Source: a virus
Length of the DNA: 29,885 nt
Direction: 5' to 3' (one strand)
IMG/VR virus record: IMGVR_UViG_3300042508_000118
Coordinates: 1 to 29,885 of that record
Shown: piece by piece, positions 5,507-12,302 of the stretch
Position numbering within the stretch: the stretch's first letter is position 1
Layout of the letters: every line of letters starts with the position of its first letter
Notes under the pieces: model-generated
The model's database searches: none
The model's input: only the letters and a program-made list of their open reading frames with translations
What the model was told of the DNA's origin: nothing
Position numbers and translations under genes: made by a program

Positions 5507-5747
5507 ATCTTCGGACGTAGAGGAGATCGCGGCAGCGTATGAGAAAGCGCTGCCGTTTGTCGTTCAGGATTGGGCGAAGATGATCCTAAAACTTCCTAGG
5601 ACTAAAAGACTCCCAATTATCGAGAAGATAGATAAGGTTCACGGAGACAAGATAGGGCAAATGGTCAGGGACGAAGTTACCGCGCAACACCGCGACTTTT
5701 CTCGAAAGACCTCATCCCAGCAATCCCCAACATCCCGCTCAAAATAA
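5472..5747 (+). CDS. Hypothetical protein (91 aa), last gene of rightward operon
   Basis: It starts at GTG 5472 with AAGGA about 10 bases upstream. The product begins MASWINLIKQVKSSDVEEIA and contains an AAAYEKALPFVVQDWAKMIL helix, then basic KLPRTKRLPIIEKIDKVHG and a Ser-rich basic tail. Function unknown. Its last 71 bases lie opposite the 3' end of the last late gene (5677-6090), so the two operons overlap tail to tail. The low-complexity C-terminus (SSQQSPTSRSK) lies mostly in that overlap and may be unconstrained. Confidence 0.58.
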   Translation: MASWINLIKQVKSSDVEEIAAAYEKALPFVVQDWAKMILKLPRTKRLPIIEKIDKVHGDKIGQMVRDEVTAQHRDFSRKTSSQQSPTSRSK

Positions 5748-6090
5748 CCCATAGAGCCTCCGTATCAAGCATGGGAGGAGGCGATACCTCACGAGGAACA
5801 TAACCCTCTGCCTGCAACCAGGTCCACGCCCAGACGAGAAGAGGGTAAAGCAGGAACTGGTAAAACATCGCACCAGCGCCAACCCAACCTATTGCAGGTC
5901 TCCAGCCAGCCACAAATAAGTTTTGGTTCGCAGCCTCAACCTTATTAACTTCCATCTGACCGAGGTCGATAGCCTGGTCGATGCGTTTGGCCTCGAGCTC
6001 GAGTTGCATCCGCTCTTTATCGGTTGTTATCAGGTCCGATGCGACCTTACCAACAGACTCGATCACCGACCCTATGCCTAAGAAGTTCAT
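5677..6090 (-). CDS. Putative holin of the GTA/3TM type
   Basis: A 137-aa protein started at ATG 6090, which overlaps the endolysin stop (ATGA at 6087-6090); an upstream start at 6114 would add 8 residues and extend the overlap. It begins MNFLGIGSVIESVGKVASDL, then has a charged coiled-coil-like region (KERMQLELEAKRIDQA), a hydrophobic stretch around AIGWVGAGAMFYQFLLYPLL with VWAWTW, and a last segment ALWVILSGMLGIAGM. The order 'amphipathic helix, long charged helix, W-R-P-x-x-G-W, two or three membrane spans' fits the holin_3TM family of gene transfer agents and phages. Placed directly after the endolysin, it probably makes membrane lesions for lysis. It is the last gene of the late operon. 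Confidence 0.72.
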   Translation of the reverse strand: MNFLGIGSVIESVGKVASDLITTDKERMQLELEAKRIDQAIDLGQMEVNKVEAANQNLFVAGWRPAIGWVGAGAMFYQFLLYPLLVWAWTWLQAEGYVPREVSPPPMLDTEALWVILSGMLGIAGMRSFEKSRGVAR

Positions 6091-6596
6091 AATTTCAACG
6101 TCCGATTTAGCCAACCAAGTAAGAACTTCATCTGGCTTCTGTCTCTGGTCACGATGTCACGATAACGAGCGATCTTTGCAAGCGCGTAATAGGCCATAAA
6201 TAGCTCAGGATTGGCTTGGTTGAGTGCTTGTACGGTCTTGGGTCCAATAGAACCGTCTGGAGCGGTTTTAACGCATATCTGGGCGAGTTTAGAAGCGACA
6301 GAAACGCCTGTGTTGACTGCAAAGTTAAAGATAGAAGAAGCGATTACGTCTGACTCGATTTCGTCGCCTCTTATCTTGTCCCAGAAGTTTACTTTGTAGA
6401 AGTCTCGGACTAACTGAGTAGGAGGTGTTTCTGTGTAGTCGATGTACTGCCAACCCTCCCACTTTGGATTCATCTTGCGAGCAATACCTGCGTAGGTCAT
6501 GCCACCTCGATCACCAGGAACCTCATGGAGAACGTAACCACCCTCGTCCTCCATCATCTTATCGAACGCCGACTCAAAGCTAGCCAATTGCTTCAC
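6087..6596 (-). CDS. Endolysin, GH108 N-acetylmuramidase with PG_binding_3
   Basis: A 169-aa lysozyme-like protein. Residues about 10-95 contain EDEGGYVLHEVPGDRGGMTY, the GH108 signature with catalytic Glu18 in EGGY, followed by YAGIARK. Residues about 98-165 (FNFAVNTGVSVASKLAQICV, DGSIGPKTVQALNQ) match the peptidoglycan-binding type 3 domain that follows GH108 in phage and TtsA/ZliS-type enzymes. It cuts cell-wall glycan at lysis. No signal peptide is visible, so export needs a holin. The start is a GTG at 6596 just after AGGG; TTG at 6587, 8 bases after AGGGG, is an alternative. It overlaps the phosphoesterase gene by 17 bases. Confidence 0.85.
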   Translation of the reverse strand: MKQLASFESAFDKMMEDEGGYVLHEVPGDRGGMTYAGIARKMNPKWEGWQYIDYTETPPTQLVRDFYKVNFWDKIRGDEIESDVIASSIFNFAVNTGVSVASKLAQICVKTAPDGSIGPKTVQALNQANPELFMAYYALAKIARYRDIVTRDRSQMKFLLGWLNRTLKL

Positions 6597-7518
6597 CCCT
6601 AAAATAAGCGGTTCCTTCTATCACCTCGCATAACTCCGGCGGAAGAAGCCTGCCGTTTTGGAACTTTAGGACCGCAAAGCCCTGACACCAAGGAACGGGA
6701 TTATCTTCCATGTAACTAAACTGATCGCCATCAGGATCTGCAAGCATACCCGTAGACACACCATATCGACGCCCAGTGTAGTCGCCCCAACCCTTTACTT
6801 CTAAAAGGTGGGTATGCCCTGAGACGGTAGAAATACCAGCTTTCAGGACATTGTTGTATCCAGAGTGGATGCCGCCGTGTTGGAGTCGATGTTTAACCAT
6901 ACAGACCTCGTTAACCATCACCGACCAGGATACCGTCCATTCTGGGATATGATCTTTAAGACATGTTCCACCGATACCCTTGAACTCAGGAACCTGGCCT
7001 GCCAAACGCCTATCGAAGCGTATATCGTGGTTTCCGGTTGTTCTATGCAGGAATGTTCCTAGACCCTTACAAGCCTTGACGATCTTATCCATGTGCCACT
7101 GGACCGCTTCGAGTTCATCCCTAAGACTCGCAACAGGACTCCAATCCATAGGACCAAATCGGCTAATCGAACCTCCGTCTAGGATGTCGCCGTTTGCAAT
7201 AATCGCTTTAGGCTTGAGCATCTTGATGACTTTAAGAAGCGCGTTAAACCCTACGGATGGTTCTCCAGGCATGAAGTGAGCGTCACTAAAGACCAAGACG
7301 TAACCATCAACGGTTAAGATAGATCGTTTGGCGTTTTGAGGAATAGTAAGAGAGTGATCCGAGTCGAGGAATAAACCGTAACGTGACTCGATAGACCTGC
7401 GCCTTAGATAGACGCTGCGTTGTGAGGTGTTAAGAGCCCTAGCAACCCCAGCAGGGCTTTTTAGCTCTCGGAATAGCGCAATGAACTCATCGTCGCTGCA
7501 TTTTGCGTTGTGAACCAT
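6580..7518 (-). CDS. Calcineurin-like metallophosphoesterase with N-terminal HTH
   Basis: A 312-aa protein. Residues about 10-45 (FRELKSPAGVARALNTSQRS, VYLRRRSIE) look like a short helix-turn-helix. From about 70 on, the metallophosphoesterase core shows its motifs in order: FSDAH (Asp79, His81), NGDILDG (Asp111), TGNHD (163-165), a His in VKHRLQHGG, and SGHTH (235-237). Such enzymes bind two metal ions and hydrolyse phosphate esters, from nucleotides to DNA or proteins; the substrate is not evident. Homologues occur in several podoviruses and siphoviruses. Here it sits between the holin-like genes and the endolysin, late in the late operon. The start overlaps the upstream gene by 32 bases with GGGGG upstream. 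Confidence 0.85.
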   Translation of the reverse strand: MVHNAKCSDDEFIALFRELKSPAGVARALNTSQRSVYLRRRSIESRYGLFLDSDHSLTIPQNAKRSILTVDGYVLVFSDAHFMPGEPSVGFNALLKVIKMLKPKAIIANGDILDGGSISRFGPMDWSPVASLRDELEAVQWHMDKIVKACKGLGTFLHRTTGNHDIRFDRRLAGQVPEFKGIGGTCLKDHIPEWTVSWSVMVNEVCMVKHRLQHGGIHSGYNNVLKAGISTVSGHTHLLEVKGWGDYTGRRYGVSTGMLADPDGDQFSYMEDNPVPWCQGFAVLKFQNGRLLPPELCEVIEGTAYFRGEAIG

Positions 7519-7762
7519 GAAGCCCCCAGTGCTCGACGCTTTGGATCATCTTTCGCGGGATCACTAGCGATTGAGCTATTGCGTCATCCGTAACGGACTG
7601 ACAAATCTTCAGGCCACGCTCATTATCTGCAACTAAAAAGCCAATTGAAGTAACAAGCGGAATCTGAAACTCAGCGGCTTTTTCGAGGCTCTCACCCCAT
7701 CCCAAAGTGTCATGCGCTGCATCTTCCCAAACTACATTAACTATCTGCGGAAGAGTTTTCAT
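7487..7762 (-). CDS. Conserved small phage protein (91 aa)
   Basis: The product reads VNVVWEDAAHDTLGWGESLE, then IPLVTSIGFLVADNERGLKI and a later LVIPRKMIQSVEHW. The pattern V-x-W-x-D...GW...(S/T)-x-G-(F/Y)-L-V...IP-(K/R) defines a widespread small phage family with no established role, usually found near lysis or tail genes. It is likely a compact beta-barrel-like cytoplasmic protein. It overlaps the holin-like gene by 26 bases and the phosphoesterase by 32 bases, so all three are probably translated together. Confidence 0.7.
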   Translation of the reverse strand: MKTLPQIVNVVWEDAAHDTLGWGESLEKAAEFQIPLVTSIGFLVADNERGLKICQSVTDDAIAQSLVIPRKMIQSVEHWGLHGSQRKMQRR

Positions 7763-7955
7763 TCTTCTTGTCTTTTATCGCGTGATACCACTTCCAGACA
7801 AGCCAACCGGATTGAAGCACAATATATAACAACGTGGCAAGTGCAACCCATTCATTGAGTGTTAATCCACCAACAGTAACAGCCGTGGTTATGGCTATGG
7901 GAGGCGCTGCTTTTACAGCTTCCGTGATGACATCAGACTTTTGTTCCGGCGACAT
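7737..7955 (-). CDS. Putative class II/T7-type holin
   Basis: A 72-aa protein with a short hydrophilic N-terminus (MSPEQKSDVITEAVKAAPPI), a first hydrophobic segment AITTAVTVGGLTLNEWVALA, a second LATLLYIVLQSGWLVWKWYH and a charged tail (KDKKNENSSADS). This size and layout fit small phage holins of the T7 gp17.5/class II kind. TGAGGT precedes the ATG. It is one of two membrane-protein candidates flanking the endolysin; the other is 5677-6090. Which is the true holin and which an antiholin or pinholin cannot be decided from sequence. Confidence 0.68.
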   Translation of the reverse strand: MSPEQKSDVITEAVKAAPPIAITTAVTVGGLTLNEWVALATLLYIVLQSGWLVWKWYHAIKDKKNENSSADS

Positions 7956-7962
7956 GACAACC

Positions 7963-8622
7963 TCATACGGCTACTTTACGAATGGCTCTTACAACTAAGG
8001 ATTGGTTCTTGGCGTTATTGAACTGACCACCGTCTATAAAGTCAATCCTCGTCGCTGTTGTCAAACCTACACCTGCATTGGTAGAACTCCATGTCCTTGC
8101 TGATGTAGCAAAGGCTTCAGAGCCACCAGATTGAAAGGCAGCTACAGAGGTCTGTGCAGGCGTTCCTGTTGTGTAGTTAGAGCCTCTGGAAGGCACTGCA
8201 TAAGAATTAGTGCCGTAGGATGTAGAGTTGGATGCCGTTGTAGGCTTGAGGTTGTAATAACAGATCTCTAACTCATACAAAGCAGGTAGATACCAATCTG
8301 AGTAACCGTTGATCGTTAGTGCGGCACACCACTGAGCAGCAGGGTAGGTAGCTGAATCTAGCTCTGCTGTATTAGTCGCCCCGTCATAAGAAGATAAACC
8401 TAAAGAGTCTGAGGTTGCAGCGGTCTTGTAGTTCAGAGCCGTGTTCTCGCCCGATGACTTAGGCGAAACAAGTAGATAGTAGGTATTGCCACCAAAGGAG
8501 ATCTGTCCTGCGTAGTAGCCACCTTCCCAGAACTCACCAATGGTAGACGGCCCAAAGCGATTGCGAGCGCCTGGGCCAAAGCCTCTGACAGAACCGCCTC
8601 CTAATGCTTCTAGGACAGGCAT
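7963..8622 (-). CDS. DUF1566 (Lcl-type, C-type-lectin-like) tail protein
   Basis: A 219-aa protein. Residues 1-30 are Gly-rich (GGGSVRGFGPGARNRFGPST), and the rest forms a DUF1566/Lcl domain: GYSDWYLPALYELEICYYNL near 108-127, ARTWSSTNAG near 173-182, and the final VVRAIR. In other proteins this domain has a C-type-lectin-like fold and mediates adhesion, so a receptor-binding or fibre-tip role is likely. The start is TAATG-coupled to the upstream gene. It lies at the end of a run of fibre-type genes, as expected for a host-range protein. Confidence 0.72.
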   Translation of the reverse strand: MPVLEALGGGSVRGFGPGARNRFGPSTIGEFWEGGYYAGQISFGGNTYYLLVSPKSSGENTALNYKTAATSDSLGLSSYDGATNTAELDSATYPAAQWCAALTINGYSDWYLPALYELEICYYNLKPTTASNSTSYGTNSYAVPSRGSNYTTGTPAQTSVAAFQSGGSEAFATSARTWSSTNAGVGLTTATRIDFIDGGQFNNAKNQSLVVRAIRKVAV

Positions 8623-9185
8623 TATGCGTACCTGGATTGACTAGCCAAGACAGTAAACGTTGCTGAACCTGTCTTGATGATGGAGTAGGAATACACGTCG
8701 ATAGAACTAGCATTGCCTGCGGTAGGAGCAGTACCACCTAACCACTTAGGTGTAACCGACGAACCATCTACTTGCACCGCTGAGTTGTAGTAAGCAGTGC
8801 TTCCATTAGTGATTAAGAAGGCACAGGTTAAGACTTCTCCGGTCGCCATTGCGGTATTCAGTGACGTACCAGAAGAGGCTCTGAAGTTTACTGTGAAGTT
8901 CCCAGAAGCGTTAGTTGTGTAGTACAGGACACCTTGGGTTGTCGTGTCAAAGTTGATCGTACCTGTTGCTGCTGTTGCTGATACCGTGATTGTCTCAACA
9001 ACACCTTGTAGCTTTGCACCGATCTGAGAGGATGTGGATGCTAGAGAGAGTTGTTTAGCAAAGGTTGCAGCCTGTGCAGAAGAAATCGTAAGTGCTAGCG
9101 TACCTCCGGTCTTGACCTCTAGGATGTCTGTGTTGTCAGACGTAATCGAGGTTCCAGCGGTAGCTGCGTTTAATACATTAGCCAT
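8622..9185 (-). CDS. Ala/Thr/Ser-rich tail-associated structural protein
   Basis: A 187-aa protein rich in Ala, Thr, Ser and Gly, beginning MANVLNAATAGTSITSDNTD and then ILEVKTGGTLALTISSAQAA. The rest is a string of predicted beta strands (VETITVSATAATGTINFDTT; FTVNFRASSGTSLNT; VLTCAFLITNGSTAYYNSAV). Proteins with this N-terminus and a beta-rich body are common next to fibre genes in aquatic phages and are likely virion components. AGGTGAT precedes the ATG, and the gene is TAATG-coupled on both sides. No enzymatic motif. Exact role unknown. Confidence 0.68.
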   Translation of the reverse strand: MANVLNAATAGTSITSDNTDILEVKTGGTLALTISSAQAATFAKQLSLASTSSQIGAKLQGVVETITVSATAATGTINFDTTTQGVLYYTTNASGNFTVNFRASSGTSLNTAMATGEVLTCAFLITNGSTAYYNSAVQVDGSSVTPKWLGGTAPTAGNASSIDVYSYSIIKTGSATFTVLASQSRYA

Positions 9186-9505
9186 TAGATCACCTGTGAT
9201 GTTGTTAGGTTGGCTACCTGTGAAGAGCTAAAGAAGGTTATGTCGATGGTTGTTAAAGGCTGAATAGGCTCTACAACCTCCACAGTCCCCCACGATCCTT
9301 CTACCCAGCTTCGTGTATCGTGCTGCCAGTTCCATTGGTAACCTGCCCTATCTTGTGGCTTAGGGTCTCTTATGATCCATTCCCAGTTTAGCCACACCAG
9401 TTCCTTGCCTTCAGGAATCTCTGTAGGAGGTGATGGAGCCTGTTGCCAGCCCTCTGTGCCGTCTGTCTCTTGTGATGGGATAGACCCGTTCTTAGTCCAG
9501 TACAT
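9185..9505 (-). CDS. Trp-rich hypothetical protein near tail fibres (106 aa)
   Basis: A 106-aa protein with many Trp residues: MYWTKNGSIPSQETDGTEGW, then LVWLNWEWIIRD and YQWNWQHDTRSWVEGSWGTV. It has a Pro/Glu-rich middle and a beta-rich C-terminus. It could be a small fibre chaperone or a fibre-attachment protein, as genes in this position often are, but no family is recognised. AGGAATAGAT precedes the ATG, and the gene lies 8 bases after the LamG gene. Confidence 0.6.
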   Translation of the reverse strand: MYWTKNGSIPSQETDGTEGWQQAPSPPTEIPEGKELVWLNWEWIIRDPKPQDRAGYQWNWQHDTRSWVEGSWGTVEVVEPIQPLTTIDITFFSSSQVANLTTSQVI

Positions 9506-9513
9506 ATCTATTC

Positions 9514-11610
9514 CTAAAGGGTCGGAAACGCTGCTGTTGGTGCAGTAAAGTTGGCTGTGTAGCGAGCGTAGCCTCGTGTAATTCGGAGATCTTGTAGGTA
9601 GCCGTTTAACTCGTAGGTATATCCGGTCACTGCACCTCTAGCAACTTGTGCATTATTTGATGAAGAACCCCAACTTCCAGTAACTCCTGTCTGAGTTGTG
9701 CCTAATTGCGTTCCATTTAGCCAAAAATATACCGAAGAACCAGATTTAGAAACTGCAATATGATTCCAAACACTTTGCGTTATCGTCCCATTTACACCAA
9801 TAGCACCATTTGTTAGGCTGTAAATTTCAATGCCTGTGCCAGTGGTCGTTGAATTTCCTCTTAAATTAAAAATAAAATCATACGCTGATGTAGTGCCGAC
9901 ACTAAATATAGCTGCGTATCTCCTATTGCTAGCATCAAGTGAAGAATTTCCAGCGATATAAAGCCATGCTTCAACAGTAAAATCACCCGAACCAAAATCA
10001 AATAAAACGCTGTTTCGCAATCCTAAATAATCACCCGTCCCATCAAACGCCATAGAGCTACCACCCCACTTGCTCTGCGCCGTACTTATCTGAGCATTGC
10101 CCACCGTCTCCAGATCATTCTTGCTAGTAGCATCGTAAATACCAGCGTTAGTGTAGTTTAGGAGGAGGGAGGTGTTGGTGATGGCAGTGAGAGGTGCTGT
10201 GGGAAGGGTTATGGTTGACCCTGTTCCATAAGGGTTTGAACCTTTTACTAACCGACAACTGGAAAAATATCCATTAGTGCCGGATATACATTGCATTTCA
10301 CCTTGTGCATAACTAGCGGTATATGAACTGTTTGTAGCAACCCTATCTCCATTCAAATACAGACCGCCAGTCGTACCCGTTCTTGTCGCACAAATGTGAT
10401 ACCACTGACCTGTTGTTAGGGTTACAGATGCGGACATGTCATCAGCAGTACCTACACGGCTAAGGGCTAAAGTTCCACTGAGGTAACGAAGAACAATTGA
10501 ACCTGTGGTAGTAGATCCAAAAAACTCACCAGAAGCACCACCACCTCTTGCCGTACCTAAAAAATATATCCAACATTCAATTGAGAAATCGCCTGTTCCC
10601 ATGGCAAACGCTGCGTTACTAGCTGCGCTTAACGAATCCCCAGTCCCATCGAAATACCCTGACCCACCATAAGTCGCAGCAGACCAGCTAGCACTGGGGT
10701 TGAATGGGGAGAAGGCTTGTACGGAGGGAGAGCCGTTGACTGTGATGGTCAGTGGGCTTGATGCCGGTGTATTAGGCCCATTGCTGTCTAGGAAGCGGTT
10801 GCTCTGGCAGGTAAGCAGAGATGTTTCTGTACCTTGCGGTGGGTTTGTCCCGCCTGTGGTGCGTGTTAATGGTGATGTTGGAGGTGTAAACGATGTGCCG
10901 CTAGGATATACACAGCGACCTTTTACTAAACGAAAGTTTGATATATAGCCGCCAAAATAGTTTCCATTAAATTCACCTGCTCTGCCTATTGCAAACTGGC
11001 TTGAAGAATCATTGACTGATGCGGTTGAAATTGAAGCGGTCCCATCCTGACCGCCGTTGATATATTGACGCAATGTCGGTCCATCACGGACAAAAGCAAT
11101 ATGGTTCCACGTATTTGCTACTAAAGACGCTGTACTTGTACACAAGTAATCTGTAGTTCCAGAAAAAGCACCATTGATTACTTTATTAGAAGCATCAATA
11201 CCGCCGCGAATAGATATTGAAGCTGACGATCCACCACTATCAACCTGCCCATACGCCCTAAACGTACTGCTTGTCCCGTTCCAATACACCCAATATTCAA
11301 CTGTAAAATCCCCAGTTCCCATCGTGAAAGCAGTGCTATCAGCGACACTCAAATACTGCGAACTTCCAGAGAAATAATTCCCCCACCCCGTCTGCGAGAA
11401 CGGTGAGAACGTACCTTGTGTCGTATTGCCGTTACGGGTGATGGTGAAGTTATTGGTAGAGCTATCTAAGAACGTGTTGTTCTGTGCGCCATTGGTTCCG
11501 TTGCCTGGGAGCAGCAGCGTGGTGTATTCGTAGTAAGGATCAGACGTTACTGGAGGTGCAGCGCTCCCAGAGAACGCCGCAGCAATCATCGCCGTTAAGT
11601 TACCAGCCAT
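9514..11610 (-). CDS. Three-domain LamG (concanavalin-like) protein, likely receptor-binding
   Basis: A 698-aa protein. I place the start at ATG 11610: it is TAATG-coupled to the upstream gene and has CAGGAG 9 bases before; the frame extends 18 codons further upstream without support. Three LamG/laminin-G-like modules follow each other, each with an FxxGTGDF(T/S)(V/I)E-x-W core: about residues 85-105 (TAFTMGTGDFTVEYWVYWNG), 335-360 (AFAMGTGDFSIECWIYFLG) and 540-560 (FDFGSGDFTVEAWLYIAG). Each is followed by a WxH(I/V)A or WYHICA strand. LamG folds usually bind glycans or polysaccharides, so this is probably a host-surface-binding fibre. Ser/Thr/Pro-rich linkers join the modules. Confidence 0.8.
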   Translation of the reverse strand: MAGNLTAMIAAAFSGSAAPPVTSDPYYEYTTLLLPGNGTNGAQNNTFLDSSTNNFTITRNGNTTQGTFSPFSQTGWGNYFSGSSQYLSVADSTAFTMGTGDFTVEYWVYWNGTSSTFRAYGQVDSGGSSASISIRGGIDASNKVINGAFSGTTDYLCTSTASLVANTWNHIAFVRDGPTLRQYINGGQDGTASISTASVNDSSSQFAIGRAGEFNGNYFGGYISNFRLVKGRCVYPSGTSFTPPTSPLTRTTGGTNPPQGTETSLLTCQSNRFLDSNGPNTPASSPLTITVNGSPSVQAFSPFNPSASWSAATYGGSGYFDGTGDSLSAASNAAFAMGTGDFSIECWIYFLGTARGGGASGEFFGSTTTGSIVLRYLSGTLALSRVGTADDMSASVTLTTGQWYHICATRTGTTGGLYLNGDRVATNSSYTASYAQGEMQCISGTNGYFSSCRLVKGSNPYGTGSTITLPTAPLTAITNTSLLLNYTNAGIYDATSKNDLETVGNAQISTAQSKWGGSSMAFDGTGDYLGLRNSVLFDFGSGDFTVEAWLYIAGNSSLDASNRRYAAIFSVGTTSAYDFIFNLRGNSTTTGTGIEIYSLTNGAIGVNGTITQSVWNHIAVSKSGSSVYFWLNGTQLGTTQTGVTGSWGSSSNNAQVARGAVTGYTYELNGYLQDLRITRGYARYTANFTAPTAAFPTL

Positions 11611-12299
11611 TAGGTCACTCCTGCACCAGAGACATACCACGTATCCGTAGCCGTTTTCAGACAAGTCGCTAAACCTTTGGTCGCCACTGTCCTGTTACCC
11701 GTAGCACCGTTAGCTAACTGAAAGGTAACACCAGCACCAGAGATCGTAAGGTTGCCTGAATTGTCATTCACCACGAGAATCGTTGTTCCAATGGGAAACG
11801 CTACAGACGAATTAGTTGGCACAGTCAGCGTAGCCGTAGACCCGCCTGTAAAGATAACGTGCTTACCTGAGTCTGTAAGCACTAACGTATAAGCGGAAGC
11901 ACCTCCAGAGGTCTGTGGTGCTGTCCTAAAGCCTACTGTATTAGTACCGTCTACCGTACAGTTGCTTAGGGTTCCTGATGTAGGTGTACCCAGCACAGGT
12001 GTTACGAGCGTTGGCGATGTGGCAAAAACTAACGAGCCTGAGCCTGTCTCATCAGTCACCGCTGCTGCTAGGTTAGAGGATGACGGTGTGGCTAGGAAGG
12101 TAGCTACACCAGTTCCTAAGCTAGCAGACGTTACCGCAGAAGCAAAGGTTAGGTTGCCTGAACCATCAGTCTGTAAAAACTGATTAGCACTACCGTCTGT
12201 GCCAGGAAGCGTAAAGGTTGTATTGCTGCTGGTATTGGCAGATTGGACGGTTGTTGTCCCTGTCCCAGAAGCGTTACCCTGAAGTTTGATCTTTGACAT
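11610..12299 (-). CDS. Fibre-like structural protein (229 aa)
   Basis: A 229-aa protein beginning MSKIKLQGNASGTGTTTVQS and continuing SNTTFTLPGTDGSANQFLQT DGSGNL-type text, a repeat motif also present in the 944-aa fibre upstream (VLPSADGAANTLLGTDGSGN). The C-terminus has a beta-rich domain (SAYTLVLTDSGKHVIFTGGS; FPIGTTILVVNDNSGNLTIS) and ends ATDTWYVSGAGVT, typical of phage fibre or appendage proteins with a jelly-roll-like end. GGGGTAACTT precedes the ATG. It may form part of the same fibre as its neighbours. Confidence 0.7.
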   Translation of the reverse strand: MSKIKLQGNASGTGTTTVQSANTSSNTTFTLPGTDGSANQFLQTDGSGNLTFASAVTSASLGTGVATFLATPSSSNLAAAVTDETGSGSLVFATSPTLVTPVLGTPTSGTLSNCTVDGTNTVGFRTAPQTSGGASAYTLVLTDSGKHVIFTGGSTATLTVPTNSSVAFPIGTTILVVNDNSGNLTISGAGVTFQLANGATGNRTVATKGLATCLKTATDTWYVSGAGVT

Positions 12300-12302
12300 A
12301 AG

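Noticed and set aside
7963-8110. Variable region of a diversity-generating retroelement at the end of the DUF1566 protein
   Set aside because: C-type-lectin-like proteins are known targets of such elements, but I see no second (template) copy of this segment, no reverse transcriptase gene and no Avd-like gene in the window.
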